Of a stretch of 30,749 nucleotides of DNA, positions 8,473 to 17,753 are shown piece after piece; the first letter of the stretch is position 1; every line of letters starts with the position of its first letter. A model generated the notes under the pieces. The model saw only the letters and a list, made by a program, of their open reading frames with translations. It ran no database searches and was not told where the DNA came from. The position numbers were made by a program, and so were the translations under genes. Origin of the DNA: Deltaproteobacteria bacterium (GTDB lineage Bacteria; Desulfobacterota; DSM-4660; Desulfatiglandales; HGW-15); contig CP070840.1 in the NCBI GenBank assembly GCA_020342025.1, positions 2,807,885-2,838,633 of the forward strand, written 5' to 3'.

Positions 8473-9699
8473 CTACTCATACCTGAGCGCTTCAACAGGG
8501 TTCAACCGGGAGGCGTACCAAGATGGGTAAATGGTGGCCAGGAAAGAGATCACCACGGCAGCCAGGGCCACGAGCACCACATCCCCTGTTTCCACCCTGA
8601 CGGGCAGGGTGGAGATGTAGTAGATGTCCGACGGTAAGACTTGCAGCTTATATCTTGCGATGATTTGGCAGAGCCCGAGCCCTGAAAGCAGGCCGGCTAT
8701 GGTCCCCACCACGCCCACCAAAAGGCCCTGAAACATGAAGATGGCCATGACGCTCCTTGCTGTCGCTCCCATGGCCCTCAGTATGGCCACATCTCTTGTC
8801 TTTTCCATAACAACCATGACGAGGGTACTGATGATATTCAACGCCCCCACCAGTACGATCATGGTCAGGATGATGAACATGGTCAACTTTTCAAGCTTGA
8901 GGGCGGAGAGGAGACTCCTGTTCATTTGCTTCCAGTCTTTGGTCCAGTAAGGGTAACCCAATTCTTTCTGAACGGACGCGCCGATGGCATCCGCTTTGAA
9001 TTCATCCGTGACTTTAACCTCAATACCTGTCACCTTCTCCTCCATCCCCAAAAAATCCTGGGCCTCTTTCAGGGAGACAAAGACCATGTGCGCATCGTAT
9101 TCATACATTCCCGAGTCAAATAAAGCCGTGATTTTGTAACTGCGAGAGTGGGGTATTCTCCCCAAAGGCGTTAATTTTCCGTGAGGTGAGACGACGGTCA
9201 GCAGGTCGCCTACCTGAACCCCTATGAGCTTGCATAGTTCGCTCCCTACAATAATGCTTGGGAATTTCTCCTGGGTGCTGTCCAAGGAGGACAGTTTCCC
9301 CTGCTTTATCATGGCCTCGATACCGATCACCTGCCCAGCGGTCTTTGTGTTGAGCCCTCTAAGAATGGCTCCCGAGACGCTTCCAAGCTTCTTTACCATC
9401 ACCTGGTCATAGATAAAGGGGGTGGTGGCAACGACGCCGTCTATCCCAGCCACGCGCGCAGCGATTTTGTCATAGTCCTTGATCCCGCCCCCATAGCTCA
9501 ATACCAGCAGATGGGAATTTACCCCCAAGATCTTTGACATGAGATCGGCTCTAAACCCATTCATAACAGACAAAACGACGATCAGGGCCATTACACCCAC
9601 CATAACCCCGAATACAGAGATAAGGGTGATGACCGATATAAATGCCTGTTTGCGCTTGGCCTTGAGATACCGAATTCCTAAAAATGACTCGAAGAACAT
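8473..9699 (-). CDS. Lipoprotein-releasing ABC transporter permease (LolC/LolE family)
   Basis: This is the integral-membrane partner of LolD. It has an N-terminal transmembrane helix (about residues 20-45, VITLISVFGVMVGVMALIVVLSVMNGF), a large periplasmic MacB-like domain (about 46-260), and three C-terminal transmembrane helices of the FtsX fold. The NPVEALRYE ending is typical of LolC/LolE. I choose the ATG at 9699 (MFFESFLGIRYLKAKRKQ, 408 residues) because a GGAG site lies 8 nt upstream and the protein then matches the family N-terminus. The longer frame from 9738 would translate repeat-like intergenic DNA. With only one permease gene here, the complex is probably a homodimeric LolF-type system or its partner lies elsewhere. 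Confidence 0.95.
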   Translation of the reverse strand: MFFESFLGIRYLKAKRKQAFISVITLISVFGVMVGVMALIVVLSVMNGFRADLMSKILGVNSHLLVLSYGGGIKDYDKIAARVAGIDGVVATTPFIYDQVMVKKLGSVSGAILRGLNTKTAGQVIGIEAMIKQGKLSSLDSTQEKFPSIIVGSELCKLIGVQVGDLLTVVSPHGKLTPLGRIPHSRSYKITALFDSGMYEYDAHMVFVSLKEAQDFLGMEEKVTGIEVKVTDEFKADAIGASVQKELGYPYWTKDWKQMNRSLLSALKLEKLTMFIILTMIVLVGALNIISTLVMVVMEKTRDVAILRAMGATARSVMAIFMFQGLLVGVVGTIAGLLSGLGLCQIIARYKLQVLPSDIYYISTLPVRVETGDVVLVALAAVVISFLATIYPSWYASRLNPVEALRYE

Positions 9700-9713
9700 A
9701 CCTGTTGCTCCGT

Positions 9714-9780
9714 CATAAGGGTAGGCCGTAGGCAGCAAGCACTAAGCACCAAACTGTCTCCCCCGAGTACTGCCTACTGC
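9714..9780. repeat. Degenerate TAGGCAGTA-type repeat between lolC and lysS
   Basis: This spacer contains GTAGGCCGTAGGCAG on one side and, in inverted orientation, GTACTGCCTACTGCTTACT on the other, with CACTAAGCACC in between. The low-complexity pattern of recurring GTAGGC/GCCTAC and AAGCAC units is unlike the flanking coding DNA. It probably represents a degenerate short tandem or palindromic repeat rather than a regulator. Confidence 0.4.
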
Positions 9781-11262
9781 TTACTCCTTGGCTCTCATAT
9801 GAGGGAAAAATATGACATCCCGAATGGAGGGTGAATCGGTAAGGAGCATCACGACCCTGTCAATACCTATACCTTCCCCAGCGGTAGGTGGCAGGCCATA
9901 CTCCAAGGCCATCAGAAAGTCCTCGTCCATGAACTGGGCCTCATGATCCCCTGATTCACGCAGAGAAACCTGTTCCAAAAACCTGTCCCGCTGGTCGTCA
10001 GGATCGTTCAATTCGGTAAATGCATTGGCTATCTCCTTACCGCCAATGAAAAGCTCGAATCGGTCAGCAATCCCTGGATTTTCATCATTCCTGCGAGATA
10101 GGGGTGAGATTTCAATGGGGTAGCCAATGATGAAAGTCGGTTGCACCAGCTTAGGCTCCACCATTTGGTCAAAGATCTTTGTCAATATCTTTCCCAGACT
10201 ATCCGTTCTGGACAGGATTATGTCTTTGGACTGCGCAAACCTAGTGGCGGCACTAATGTCGGTCAAGACCTCTTCTTGAACCCCGGCCATATCTCTCAGG
10301 GCATCGAAAAGTGTAAGCCTTGGCCAGGGGGAAGTAAAATTGATGGTGTTCTGCTGGTATTCAATGCTGTTCTTCTCAAAGATCTCTTGCAACAGGTGAT
10401 TGAAGAGGTCTTCTGTAAGGGCCATGAGGTCTTCGTAAGTGGCGTGAGCCATGTAAAATTCCAACATGGTGAATTCAGGATTGTGCTGAATGGAAATGCC
10501 CTCATTTCTGAAATTGCGATTTATTTCAAAGACCCTTTCCAGCCCCCCGATGACCAGTCTCTTCAAATAAAGTTCAGGCGCTACCCTGAGGTAGAGATTC
10601 ATACCGAGGGCGTTATGAAATGTCTTGAAGGGCCTGGCCGTAGCACCTCCCGGGATGGGTTGCATCATGGGCGTCTCCACCTCCAGGAAGTCCTTTTGGA
10701 TAAAGAAATTCCTGATGGACTGAATAATCCGGTTCCGCAAAATAAAGACTTCTTTCACATGATCGTTTACGATGAGGTCCAAGTATCGCTTTCGGTATCT
10801 TGTCTCTTTATCGGTCAACCCATGCCATTTTTCCGGAAGGGGCCTCATAGACTTGGAGAGCAGAGTGATGCGATCTGCAAGGAGGGTCAATTCACCGGTC
10901 CTGGTTCGAAAAAAGGTCCCTTTAATACCAATGAAATCGCCCATATCCATATGCCTGAAAACCTCATACTGCTCGTCACCTACTTTATCCTTTCTGATAT
11001 ATGCCTGTATGCGACCGGTCCTGTCCTTGAAATGAATAAAAGAGGCCTTTCCGAAACCACGAATGGCCATTATCCTCCCTGCCATGGAAAAAGATTGCTT
11101 TTCCTTTACCAGGGCCTCTTCATCCATGTCTCCGAAGCGTTTTTCGGCCTGGACGGCAGTCATATCACACGCGTATCCTGCAGGATAAAGACGAACACCC
11201 ATGTCCTTGAGCGTGTCCGCTTTCTTCCTTCTCTCCTCAATGAGCGGGCTATTTTTTTCCAT
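9781..11262 (-). CDS. lysS: Lysyl-tRNA synthetase, class II
   Basis: LysS charges tRNA-Lys with lysine in the cytoplasm. The protein has an N-terminal OB-fold anticodon-binding domain (about residues 45-150, with [23 protein letters not shown]) and the class II catalytic domain. Motif 2 is visible as [20 protein letters not shown] and motif 3 as [24 protein letters not shown] near the C-terminus. I prefer the ATG at 11262 (493 residues, [14 protein letters not shown]); an in-frame TTG at 11280 would add six residues, and neither start has a good ribosome-binding site. lysS leads the minus-strand block, with lolC 81 nt downstream, the gene order I recall from Geobacter relatives. Confidence 0.97.
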   Translation of the reverse strand: MEKNSPLIEERRKKADTLKDMGVRLYPAGYACDMTAVQAEKRFGDMDEEALVKEKQSFSMAGRIMAIRGFGKASFIHFKDRTGRIQAYIRKDKVGDEQYEVFRHMDMGDFIGIKGTFFRTRTGELTLLADRITLLSKSMRPLPEKWHGLTDKETRYRKRYLDLIVNDHVKEVFILRNRIIQSIRNFFIQKDFLEVETPMMQPIPGGATARPFKTFHNALGMNLYLRVAPELYLKRLVIGGLERVFEINRNFRNEGISIQHNPEFTMLEFYMAHATYEDLMALTEDLFNHLLQEIFEKNSIEYQQNTINFTSPWPRLTLFDALRDMAGVQEEVLTDISAATRFAQSKDIILSRTDSLGKILTKIFDQMVEPKLVQPTFIIGYPIEISPLSRRNDENPGIADRFELFIGGKEIANAFTELNDPDDQRDRFLEQVSLRESGDHEAQFMDEDFLMALEYGLPPTAGEGIGIDRVVMLLTDSPSIRDVIFFPHMRAKE

Positions 11263-11341
11263 GAGAATCTTGTCAGCCAATAGGAATTATTTTTGGGGGA
11301 AATCAGACATTATCTAATTATTTGCATAAGTTGAACGTATG

Positions 11342-11370
11342 CTTGTAATCCAAATGTCCTTGATAGTCAA
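11342..11370 (-). promoter_or_regulatory. Candidate sigma-70 promoter of the lysS operon
   Basis: Reading the minus strand, TTGACT (11370-11365) is followed after 17 nt by TACAAG (11347-11342), matching 5 of 6 and 4 of 6 consensus bases. The -35 box lies inside a dyad, CCTTGA-TAG-TCAAGG at 11358-11372, which could be a repressor site. Transcription would start near 11335, leaving a leader of about 70 nt with a GCATA/TATGC hairpin at 11324-11342. Confidence 0.4.
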
Positions 11371-11523
11371 GGTAAAAGAAGGCATCGGCCGTTGGGCCGA
11401 ATCAGAATATTCACTCCCCTCTGGAGGTCTTACAGAGAGTCTCTCTCAGGAAGCGTCAACTTGGAGGAGCGGTAAAGGCGGGTCCAGGGCCATTCGGGCT
11501 CAGATCGTCGCCAAGTAAATTTC

Positions 11524-11581
11524 ACAAAAATTTCATTTTTTATAAAATTTTTGTTGACATTATGAATGGGTTTGATATGGG
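11524..11581 (+). promoter_or_regulatory. Candidate promoter and operator of the GntR-type regulator gene
   Basis: A perfect 10-bp inverted repeat in AT-rich DNA, ACAAAAATTT (11524-11533) and AAATTTTTGT (11545-11554), abuts an exact TTGACA -35 box at 11554-11559. The best -10 candidate is TATGGG at 11576-11581 with a 16-nt spacer, so it is weak. The palindrome could be the regulator's own operator or simply an UP-element-like AT tract. Confidence 0.45.
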
Positions 11582-11635
11582 TGGTGCGGAAGGTGGTGGG
11601 GCCGATTTTACCCCTAGAAAAGGAGCTTGAGGCCA

Positions 11636-12307
11636 TTGCCCAAAAAACTTGCGCGGCTAACACTAAAAGAGCAGGCCGATAAGGCGTTAAGGGAGATGAT
11701 CTCATCCTACCGCTTCCTCCCTGGTAAATGGATAAATGTGGAGCGTCTGGCAAAGGATCTGGGCGTCAGTCGAACGCCGGTCTGGCAGGCCATGATGGAC
11801 CTGGAAAAGGAGGGCCTGGTTGAGCATATTCCCAATCAGGGCATCCGAATGGCGGAGATGACCTTGCAGATGGCCTATGACCTGTACACGGTCAGAGGGT
11901 TATTGGAGGGGCTAGCAGGTCGCTTCGCAGCGGAAAATATAAATAAAAGAACCGTGGGCCGTCTGGAATCCATCATAGGGGAACAGAAAAAAATGGTGGA
12001 GAATCAAGATGTGGTGGGCTATTCCAAATCCGACTTTCGATTCCATGGCCTAATCTATGAGACCTGTGGGAACTGGCTTCTCCGGGACCTGTTGGAAAAC
12101 ATTAAGGCCAGGGCTCGACCGTTTGTTTGCGATATCAGGCCGATCATCTCCGGGCTCTATCAGGATCATATTGAGGCGGTAGATGCCATGAGGAACCATG
12201 ATCCAGCGAGGGCAGAAAGGGTTATGCGAAAGCACAATCTGAGGATGCGTCGGCGAATTGAATGGACACAAGAAATGGGTGGAAGGGGAATGACCAATGG
12301 GCAATGA
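11636..12307 (+). CDS. GntR-family transcriptional regulator, FadR/FCD type
   Basis: The 223-residue protein has an N-terminal winged helix-turn-helix (about 11-72, with VERLAKDLGVSRTPVWQAMMDLEKEGLV) and an all-helical C-terminal FCD effector domain (about 78-215). The likely metal-binding residues of the FCD domain are present as Asp133, His137, His178 and His200. I place the start at the TTG at 11636, which is 10 nt from the AGGAG at 621-625 of that stretch; a TTG at 11627 would sit only 1 nt away. It overlaps the next gene by 11 nt, so it is cotranscribed with hydroxylase 1 and is its probable local regulator. FCD regulators usually bind small organic acids, often a pathway substrate or intermediate, and are mostly repressors. 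Confidence 0.9.
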   Translation: MPKKLARLTLKEQADKALREMISSYRFLPGKWINVERLAKDLGVSRTPVWQAMMDLEKEGLVEHIPNQGIRMAEMTLQMAYDLYTVRGLLEGLAGRFAAENINKRTVGRLESIIGEQKKMVENQDVVGYSKSDFRFHGLIYETCGNWLLRDLLENIKARARPFVCDIRPIISGLYQDHIEAVDAMRNHDPARAERVMRKHNLRMRRRIEWTQEMGGRGMTNGQ

Positions 12308-14693
12308 GATTGAGAAAAAGGAGAAAACACGGGTTCTTACAAAGGAGAAGTTGGACCTGGCGCGATTGTTTAAGGCCCCTGAAGTGGGCCTGTCCGTGGC
12401 AGGCCAGTCAGCGACGAGAACTGATGCCCATCAAAAGGCGACCGGTAAGTTGATGTTCGGGGCCGACTATTCAAAAGAGGGATTCCTGCATGGAAAAATC
12501 CTCAGAAGCCCACATCCGCACGCCCTCATAAAATCCATAGATATGGACAAGGCAAAGAATCTTCCCGGTGTGGTGGCTGTGCTCGAGGCCAAAGACGTTC
12601 CCGGCAGAAACGGTTTCGGTGCCATTATTCCCGACCAACCGGTGATCTGCGGAGATAAAGTACGCTTCGTGGGGGATGGGGTGGCGCTGGTGGCGGCCGA
12701 AACCGAGGAGATAGCCGAACGGGCCCTGGAATTAATTCATGTGGAGTATGAGCCCTTGCCGGCCATCTTTGACCCCCGCGATGCCCTGAAGGAGGACGCG
12801 CCCAAGATCCATGACAAGGGGAACTTGCTCTCCTACAACAAGCTTCGCAAGGGAGATGTGGATAAAGGCTTTGCCGATGCGGAAGTAATCCTGGAGCGCA
12901 CCTACCAAGTCCCCTTTTTGGAACATGCCTATATGGAGCCGGATGTCACCATGGCAATACCACAATCTGATGGTACCATGCTGGTGGAAGGCCCTATGCA
13001 GGCCCCCTTTACCGTTAGGCGCAATATCAACGCGGTCCTTGGGGTGCCTGTGAACAAGGTCCGCGTACGGCAGATTCCCATGGGCGGCGGGTTCGGCGGC
13101 AAGGAGGACTCCCCCATCGATATAGGTTGCAGGGCGGCGGTCTTGGCCTACCACACCGGTCGGCCCGTGCGCATGATACTGGACAGAGAAGAGGTGACCC
13201 TGCAAACGTGCAAGCGACACCCTATGATCATGGAAGTCAAGATCGGCGCCAAGAGAGACGGGCGTATCGTGGCCTTTGAGGGCGTCATCTATGACGAGCA
13301 GGGGGCCTATGCCAGCTTGGGTCCCATACTCCCTCCCGCGGGTGGCTCGCACATTCATGCCATGGTTATGATGCCCGGGCCTTACGAGATCCCCCATGTG
13401 AAAGTGGATGCTTATCTCTGCTATACGAACCACCCCTACGGGGGGGCCATGCGCGGTTTTGGGGCCCCCCAGGTCCACATTGCCCATGAACAGATGATCG
13501 ATGAACTGGCCCAGGAGCTGGGCATCAACCCCATCGACGTAAGGCGCAAAAACGCCTTCAAGCTGGGTTCCGTGACTGCCACGGGTCAGGTCTTGGACCA
13601 AAGTGTGGGCCTTCGTGACACCTTGGAGGCCTGCGCCAAGGCCTTCGACTGGGACCGGAGATATAAAGAGACGGGGTACGTGGACGAAAGACGGACAAAA
13701 CGCCGGGGCGTAGGCATTGGCATGGGTTGGTACCGAACCAGCATTGGCACGAGTGGTGACGCGTGTGGTGCCAATGTACATGTCCACGAAGACGGATCGG
13801 TGCTGCTTTTTACGGGGATTACGGAAATGGGCCAGGGCGCCTTCACCGTGCTTCCTCAGATCTGCGCCGAAGAGCTGGGGATACGGCTTGAAGACGTCCG
13901 CTTGGTGCAGCCGGATACGGACATGGTCCCTGAATCAGGCCCTACTGTGGGAAGCCGTTCCACCACCCTGATGGGAAATGCCATAATCCTTGCTGCCCGT
14001 CAAGTGAAGCAATCAATTCTGGAAATGGCCTCTGAAATGCTTTTGGTGCCCTTGGAGAGGCTGGAGGCCAGGGACAGAAGAATCTACGACCGCGAGAATC
14101 CCAACAAGACTATCCTATTCAAGGAGGCGGCCGCCAGATGTATGGCCACGGGTAAGCGTCTCATCGGGCAAGGTTGGTGGGCCCCACCCCCCGCCACCTT
14201 GGACCCTGAAACGGGTCAAGGTGATCCCTACTTTGTGTATACCTACTCCACGCACATGGTAGAGGTCATTGTGGACGTGGAGACGGGCGAGGTGGACGTT
14301 ACAGATTTTGTGGCCGCCTTTGACGTGGGGAAGGCCATCAATCCCAAAGCCTTGGAAGGCCAGATTGAAGGTGGCGTGGCCATGGGCCTGGGGTACGCAC
14401 TCATGGAAGAGGTGGCCCTAAAGGAGGGGCATATCCAGAATCTGCATCTGGGCGATTATCTGATCCCCACGTCACTGGATGTCCCCGATATCAAGCCCAT
14501 CGTCTTGGAGGTGGAAAACAAGTACGGACCCTATGGGGCTAAAGGCATCGGTGAAATGCCCAACATACCGGCCACCCCGGCCATCTTGAACGCGATCGCC
14601 AACGCCTGTGGTGGACGGGTGCGTTCTTTACCGGCCGATCCGGAAAGGGTTTTCTGGGCCATAAAGGAAGCGGATGGGCCTCCGGAGAAGTAG
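12297..14693 (+). CDS. Molybdenum hydroxylase 1, molybdopterin-binding large subunit (xanthine dehydrogenase family)
   Basis: This 798-residue catalytic subunit belongs to the xanthine dehydrogenase / aldehyde oxidoreductase family, which hydroxylates carbon centres using water-derived oxygen. Visible motifs are the a/b hammerhead domain (about 45-155), MGGGFGGKED (262-271) around the molybdopterin site, GGAMRGFGAPQ with Arg386, EMGQGAFTVLPQ, and the C-terminal GAKGIGE with the catalytic-base candidate Glu753. The AYxCSFR loop of copper-molybdenum CO dehydrogenase is absent. LEHAYMEP keeps the xanthine-dehydrogenase-like Glu-His pair. It starts inside the 3' end of the regulator gene, with an AAGGGG site upstream. 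Its FAD and iron-sulphur partners lie 2 kb downstream, beyond two metabolic genes. The substrate is unknown. Confidence 0.93.
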   Translation: MGNEIEKKEKTRVLTKEKLDLARLFKAPEVGLSVAGQSATRTDAHQKATGKLMFGADYSKEGFLHGKILRSPHPHALIKSIDMDKAKNLPGVVAVLEAKDVPGRNGFGAIIPDQPVICGDKVRFVGDGVALVAAETEEIAERALELIHVEYEPLPAIFDPRDALKEDAPKIHDKGNLLSYNKLRKGDVDKGFADAEVILERTYQVPFLEHAYMEPDVTMAIPQSDGTMLVEGPMQAPFTVRRNINAVLGVPVNKVRVRQIPMGGGFGGKEDSPIDIGCRAAVLAYHTGRPVRMILDREEVTLQTCKRHPMIMEVKIGAKRDGRIVAFEGVIYDEQGAYASLGPILPPAGGSHIHAMVMMPGPYEIPHVKVDAYLCYTNHPYGGAMRGFGAPQVHIAHEQMIDELAQELGINPIDVRRKNAFKLGSVTATGQVLDQSVGLRDTLEACAKAFDWDRRYKETGYVDERRTKRRGVGIGMGWYRTSIGTSGDACGANVHVHEDGSVLLFTGITEMGQGAFTVLPQICAEELGIRLEDVRLVQPDTDMVPESGPTVGSRSTTLMGNAIILAARQVKQSILEMASEMLLVPLERLEARDRRIYDRENPNKTILFKEAAARCMATGKRLIGQGWWAPPPATLDPETGQGDPYFVYTYSTHMVEVIVDVETGEVDVTDFVAAFDVGKAINPKALEGQIEGGVAMGLGYALMEEVALKEGHIQNLHLGDYLIPTSLDVPDIKPIVLEVENKYGPYGAKGIGEMPNIPATPAILNAIANACGGRVRSLPADPERVFWAIKEADGPPEK

Positions 14694-14820
14694 TTGCCCG
14701 AAAGGGGCTATGATCATGTTTTATGTTGTGGACGTACGATCTTTGATGGCGTTCACAAAGACACAATGACGGCCTTTCCTTGCAGCACGAAGGAGGGGCA
14801 AAAAAAGGAGAGTGAGACAG

Positions 14821-15732
14821 ATGCACGAGCCAATGGAAGCCTTCATGAGGCTAGGAATCGTTCACTTCATGGCTTTTCCCCACCTTGCCTCTGGCGCCGG
14901 ACCCTGGGAGGAGACGGTTAAACAGATTGCCATCGACCCCTTCTTCCATGCCATCGAAATAACCCACATTGAGGATTCCAAAGTCCGCGAGCGAGTGAAA
15001 GACCTCATTCATTTGGCCCACATGGGTCTGGGGTATGCGGCCCATCCCACCATTCTAGGCCAAGGACTTGACATAAACGCCCTTGAAGAGGACAGGCGCA
15101 AACAGGCCTGCGAAGTCCTCAGGGGACGTCTGGAGGAGGCCATCACCATGGGGGCTGAGAGCTTCCTCATCCTCTCGGGCAAGGACCCTGGAGCCGAAAA
15201 GCGGGAAAAGGCTGTGGAGGCACTGATTATCTCTTTAGGAGAGCTGTGTGCATACGCCTCCCGTAAGGGAGGCCCCAAGATCGTGGTTGAGGCCTTTGAT
15301 ACAGAGGTGGATAAATGCTGTCTTTTGGGGCCCAGCTCCCTGGCTAAAGAGGTGGCCCAGGAGGTGGGGAAAAACCACAGCAATTTCGGACTGCTCGTGG
15401 ACTTGAGCCACATCCCTTTGCTTGAGCAGTCGCCTCAGCAGGCGCTGGTCCCGATAAAGGAGCACCTGGTGGGGATCCATCTCGGTAATGCCGTAACGGA
15501 TCCCGCCTATCCTGGCTATGGGGACAACCATCCCGCCTTCGGTACACCCGGCGGCGTCAACGATGTACCTGAGGTGGCAGAGTTCTTGAGAACGCTCCTG
15601 GAGACGGGGTTTTTGGACGGCAAAACGCGACCCATCGTAAGTTTTGAAATAAAACCCATGGAAGGCCAAGATCCGGAGGTTGTAATTGCCAATGCCAAAA
15701 GGGTGGTTACACAGGCATGGGCAATGGTTTAG
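14821..15732 (+). CDS. Xylose-isomerase-like TIM-barrel protein (sugar phosphate isomerase/epimerase family)
   Basis: The 303-residue protein fits the AP-endonuclease-2 / xylose isomerase-like TIM barrel. Plausible metal ligands are Glu157 (VVEAFDTE), Asp194 and His197 (LLVDLSHIP), His220 (GIHLGN) and Glu276 (SFEIKP). A GDNHPAFG loop precedes the last strands, as in hydroxypyruvate isomerase-like and tagatose epimerase-like enzymes. I choose the ATG at 14821 because GGAG (807-810 of that stretch) lies 10 nt upstream; an in-frame GTG at 14812 would be only 1 nt from it. It lies between the large subunit gene and a hydroxyacid dehydrogenase gene, suggesting it isomerises, epimerises or cleaves a small hydroxy-carbonyl intermediate. 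The exact reaction is unknown. Confidence 0.85.
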   Translation: MHEPMEAFMRLGIVHFMAFPHLASGAGPWEETVKQIAIDPFFHAIEITHIEDSKVRERVKDLIHLAHMGLGYAAHPTILGQGLDINALEEDRRKQACEVLRGRLEEAITMGAESFLILSGKDPGAEKREKAVEALIISLGELCAYASRKGGPKIVVEAFDTEVDKCCLLGPSSLAKEVAQEVGKNHSNFGLLVDLSHIPLLEQSPQQALVPIKEHLVGIHLGNAVTDPAYPGYGDNHPAFGTPGGVNDVPEVAEFLRTLLETGFLDGKTRPIVSFEIKPMEGQDPEVVIANAKRVVTQAWAMV

Positions 15733-15758
15733 CCTGCCGTTTAAAGCGGAGTGAGCTG

Positions 15759-16736
15759 ATGGAAACCAAAATCTTCGTAACCCGCCGATTACCTGCCAGA
15801 GCCATGGAATTCTTGGAGGAGAATTTTTGGGTTGAGTGTAATCCGCATGATCGGGTCCTGGAGCGCGCCGAGCTTCTTGAGAAGGTAAAGGGGAAGGATG
15901 GGTTACTGCCTCTTCTGACAGACGTTATAGATGGCGGTGTGATGGATGCGGCCGGGAAAGAGCTAAAGGTGATCGCGAACTATGCAGTGGGGTACAACAA
16001 CATCGATGTGGATGCCGCAACCCAGAGGAAGATAGCCGTGACAAATACACCTGGCGTGCTGACTGAAACGACAGCCGACCTTACGATGGCGCTCATCCTG
16101 GCGGTGGCCAGGCGGATCGTGGAAGGTGATGCCTTTGTCCGTGCAGGCAAATATGAGGGTTGGTCGCCTCTTATGTTGTTGGGCACTGATGTGCATCACA
16201 AGACCCTGGGTCTTTTCGGGTTTGGCAGAATAGGGCGTGCGGTGGCAAAAAGGGCTGCTGGCTTTGACATGAGAATTCTGTATCATGACCGCGTCAAGGC
16301 CCAGCCCGAACTTGAAAAACAAGTCAACGCCAAAAAGGTGGATCGGGAGACCCTGTTGAAGGCATCTGATTTTGTCTCTCTCCATGTACCCCTGTTGCCT
16401 GAGACGGAAGGATTAATCGGTCCCGAGGAGCTCTCCCTGATGAAGCCAAATGCGATCATCATAAATACCGCCAGGGGTGAGGTGATAAAGGAGGAAGCCC
16501 TGGTGGAGGCCCTTCAGGCGAAGAAAATAGCAGGCGCTGGGTTGGACGTTTTCGAAAGGGAGCCGGAGATTCACCCTGCCCTGACCGAGATGAACAACGT
16601 GGTGGTTTTACCTCACATCGGAAGCGGATCCCTGGAGACCAGGACCAAGATGGGTTTAATGGCGGCCGAAAACCTGATCGCTGCCCTCAAAGGTGGGGTT
16701 CCCCCCAATTGTGTAAATCCAGAGATTTTCAGCTGA
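15759..16736 (+). CDS. D-isomer-specific 2-hydroxyacid dehydrogenase (glyoxylate/hydroxypyruvate reductase-like)
   Basis: The 325-residue cytoplasmic NAD(P)-dependent enzyme has the GFGRIG nucleotide-binding motif at 154-159 and the full catalytic triad of the family: Arg239 (NTARGEV), Glu268 (FEREPEI) and His286 (LPHIGSGS). The LPHIGS ending and overall spacing match the glyoxylate reductase / glycerate dehydrogenase branch rather than D-lactate or phosphoglycerate dehydrogenase. I choose the ATG at 15759 because GGAG lies 7-8 nt upstream and the protein then begins METKIFVTRRLP; the longer frame from 15717 overlaps the previous gene. In this cluster it could reduce glyoxylate or hydroxypyruvate released from the substrate, or oxidise a D-hydroxyacid. 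Direction is not decided by sequence. Confidence 0.92.
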   Translation: METKIFVTRRLPARAMEFLEENFWVECNPHDRVLERAELLEKVKGKDGLLPLLTDVIDGGVMDAAGKELKVIANYAVGYNNIDVDAATQRKIAVTNTPGVLTETTADLTMALILAVARRIVEGDAFVRAGKYEGWSPLMLLGTDVHHKTLGLFGFGRIGRAVAKRAAGFDMRILYHDRVKAQPELEKQVNAKKVDRETLLKASDFVSLHVPLLPETEGLIGPEELSLMKPNAIIINTARGEVIKEEALVEALQAKKIAGAGLDVFEREPEIHPALTEMNNVVVLPHIGSGSLETRTKMGLMAAENLIAALKGGVPPNCVNPEIFS

Positions 16737-16845
16737 AAAGGTGGGGGGGACATCCCGTGCAAGTTTAATGGGTACAGGTGATGGAGATGCGAGGCAACGG
16801 AAAGAAAGAGGGCATTTCAAAAACTGAAGACTGGAGGCGATGAAA

Positions 16846-17727
16846 ATGATTTTGCCAAGGTTTGCGTATCATGATCCATCGAGCCTTGATGAAGCGTGCC
16901 AGATTATGGCGGAGCTCAAGGAGAAGGCACAACCCCTTGCGGGTGGAACGGATCTTATCGTGAATATGAGGAGGAGGGTGATTTCCCCAGAAAGCGTGGT
17001 TTTCCTAGGTAGACTTGATGAGTTGCGAGGACAAGAGATATCCAACGGGCGAATCCGGATTGGCGCTTGCATGACCGCTGCCGAGCTGGCCGAGTCGAAA
17101 CAGGTGGAAGAAAACATGAGTGCCCTGAGTCTCGGGGCGAAGCGTCTTGGCTCACCCACTATCAGAAATCTTGCAACCATAGGGGGTAATCTTGTAACCG
17201 CTAGGCCGGCGGCCGATCTTCCTCCTCCGCTCATGGCCTACGGTGCTGAAGTGGTCTTAAAGAATTCATCGGGCGAGAGGAGCGTTCCCCTTGATAAATT
17301 TTTCCGGGGTCCTGGTGAAACGGTGAAAAGGCCGGAGGAACTCCTCACCGAAATTGTGATAGAAAAGCCGCCCCCCTATTCAGGGGGTTGCTATATGAGA
17401 TTGGGAAGGAGAAAGACGCTTGTGATCTCTTTGGTGAATGTGGCTGCCTATCTCAGTCTTGGAAGCCCAGAAGGGAGGATCGTTTTGGCTCGGGTTGTGC
17501 TGGGGGCCGTTGCGCCCGTTCCCATGAGGGCCACGTCTGCAGAGAAGATGCTTCTGGGTGAGAAGCCGAGTGAAAAGCTTTTCGCAAAGGCCGCAGAGGC
17601 CGCTGCCGGAGATAGTAAACCCATTGACGATTTCAGGGGCTCCGCCCAATACAGGCGAGCCATGGTGGAAGTCCTGACGCGCAGGGCCCTGCGGGCGGCG
17701 CTGACCAATGCAGAAAAGCATGGATAA
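16846..17727 (+). CDS. Molybdenum hydroxylase 1, FAD-binding medium subunit (CoxM-like)
   Basis: The 293-residue protein has the two FAD-binding signatures of the family, AGGTDL at 32-37 and TIGGNLVTARPAAD from residue 111, followed by the CO-dehydrogenase flavoprotein C-terminal domain (about 175-285). It passes electrons from the iron-sulphur subunit to FAD and on to an acceptor. I choose the ATG at 16846 because GGAGG lies 8 nt upstream; the ATG at 16840 is only 2 nt from it. The gene almost touches the iron-sulphur subunit gene. It lacks the extra loop that binds a 4Fe-4S cluster in 4-hydroxybenzoyl-CoA reductase, so it is a plain flavoprotein of the xanthine dehydrogenase type. Confidence 0.93.
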   Translation: MILPRFAYHDPSSLDEACQIMAELKEKAQPLAGGTDLIVNMRRRVISPESVVFLGRLDELRGQEISNGRIRIGACMTAAELAESKQVEENMSALSLGAKRLGSPTIRNLATIGGNLVTARPAADLPPPLMAYGAEVVLKNSSGERSVPLDKFFRGPGETVKRPEELLTEIVIEKPPPYSGGCYMRLGRRKTLVISLVNVAAYLSLGSPEGRIVLARVVLGAVAPVPMRATSAEKMLLGEKPSEKLFAKAAEAAAGDSKPIDDFRGSAQYRRAMVEVLTRRALRAALTNAEKHG

Positions 17728-17753
17728 TGGATGCATTTTATCGGGGGCATGCA

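Larger units (their letters stand above)
11263..11635. other. Divergent control region between lysS and the GntR-type regulator
   Basis: This 373-bp non-coding region separates the housekeeping block from the catabolic island. It contains a candidate minus-strand promoter for lysS (11342-11370), a candidate plus-strand promoter and palindrome for the regulator gene (11524-11581), a GC hairpin TCGGCC-GTTG-GGCCGA at 11385-11400, and a GAGAG-T-CTCTC dyad at 11435-11445. No ORF with coding character was seen. Confidence 0.6.

Noticed and set aside
12732..13787. Antisense 351-codon frame in the first large subunit gene
   Set aside because: It lies wholly inside a gene with complete family motifs and has no recognisable domain.
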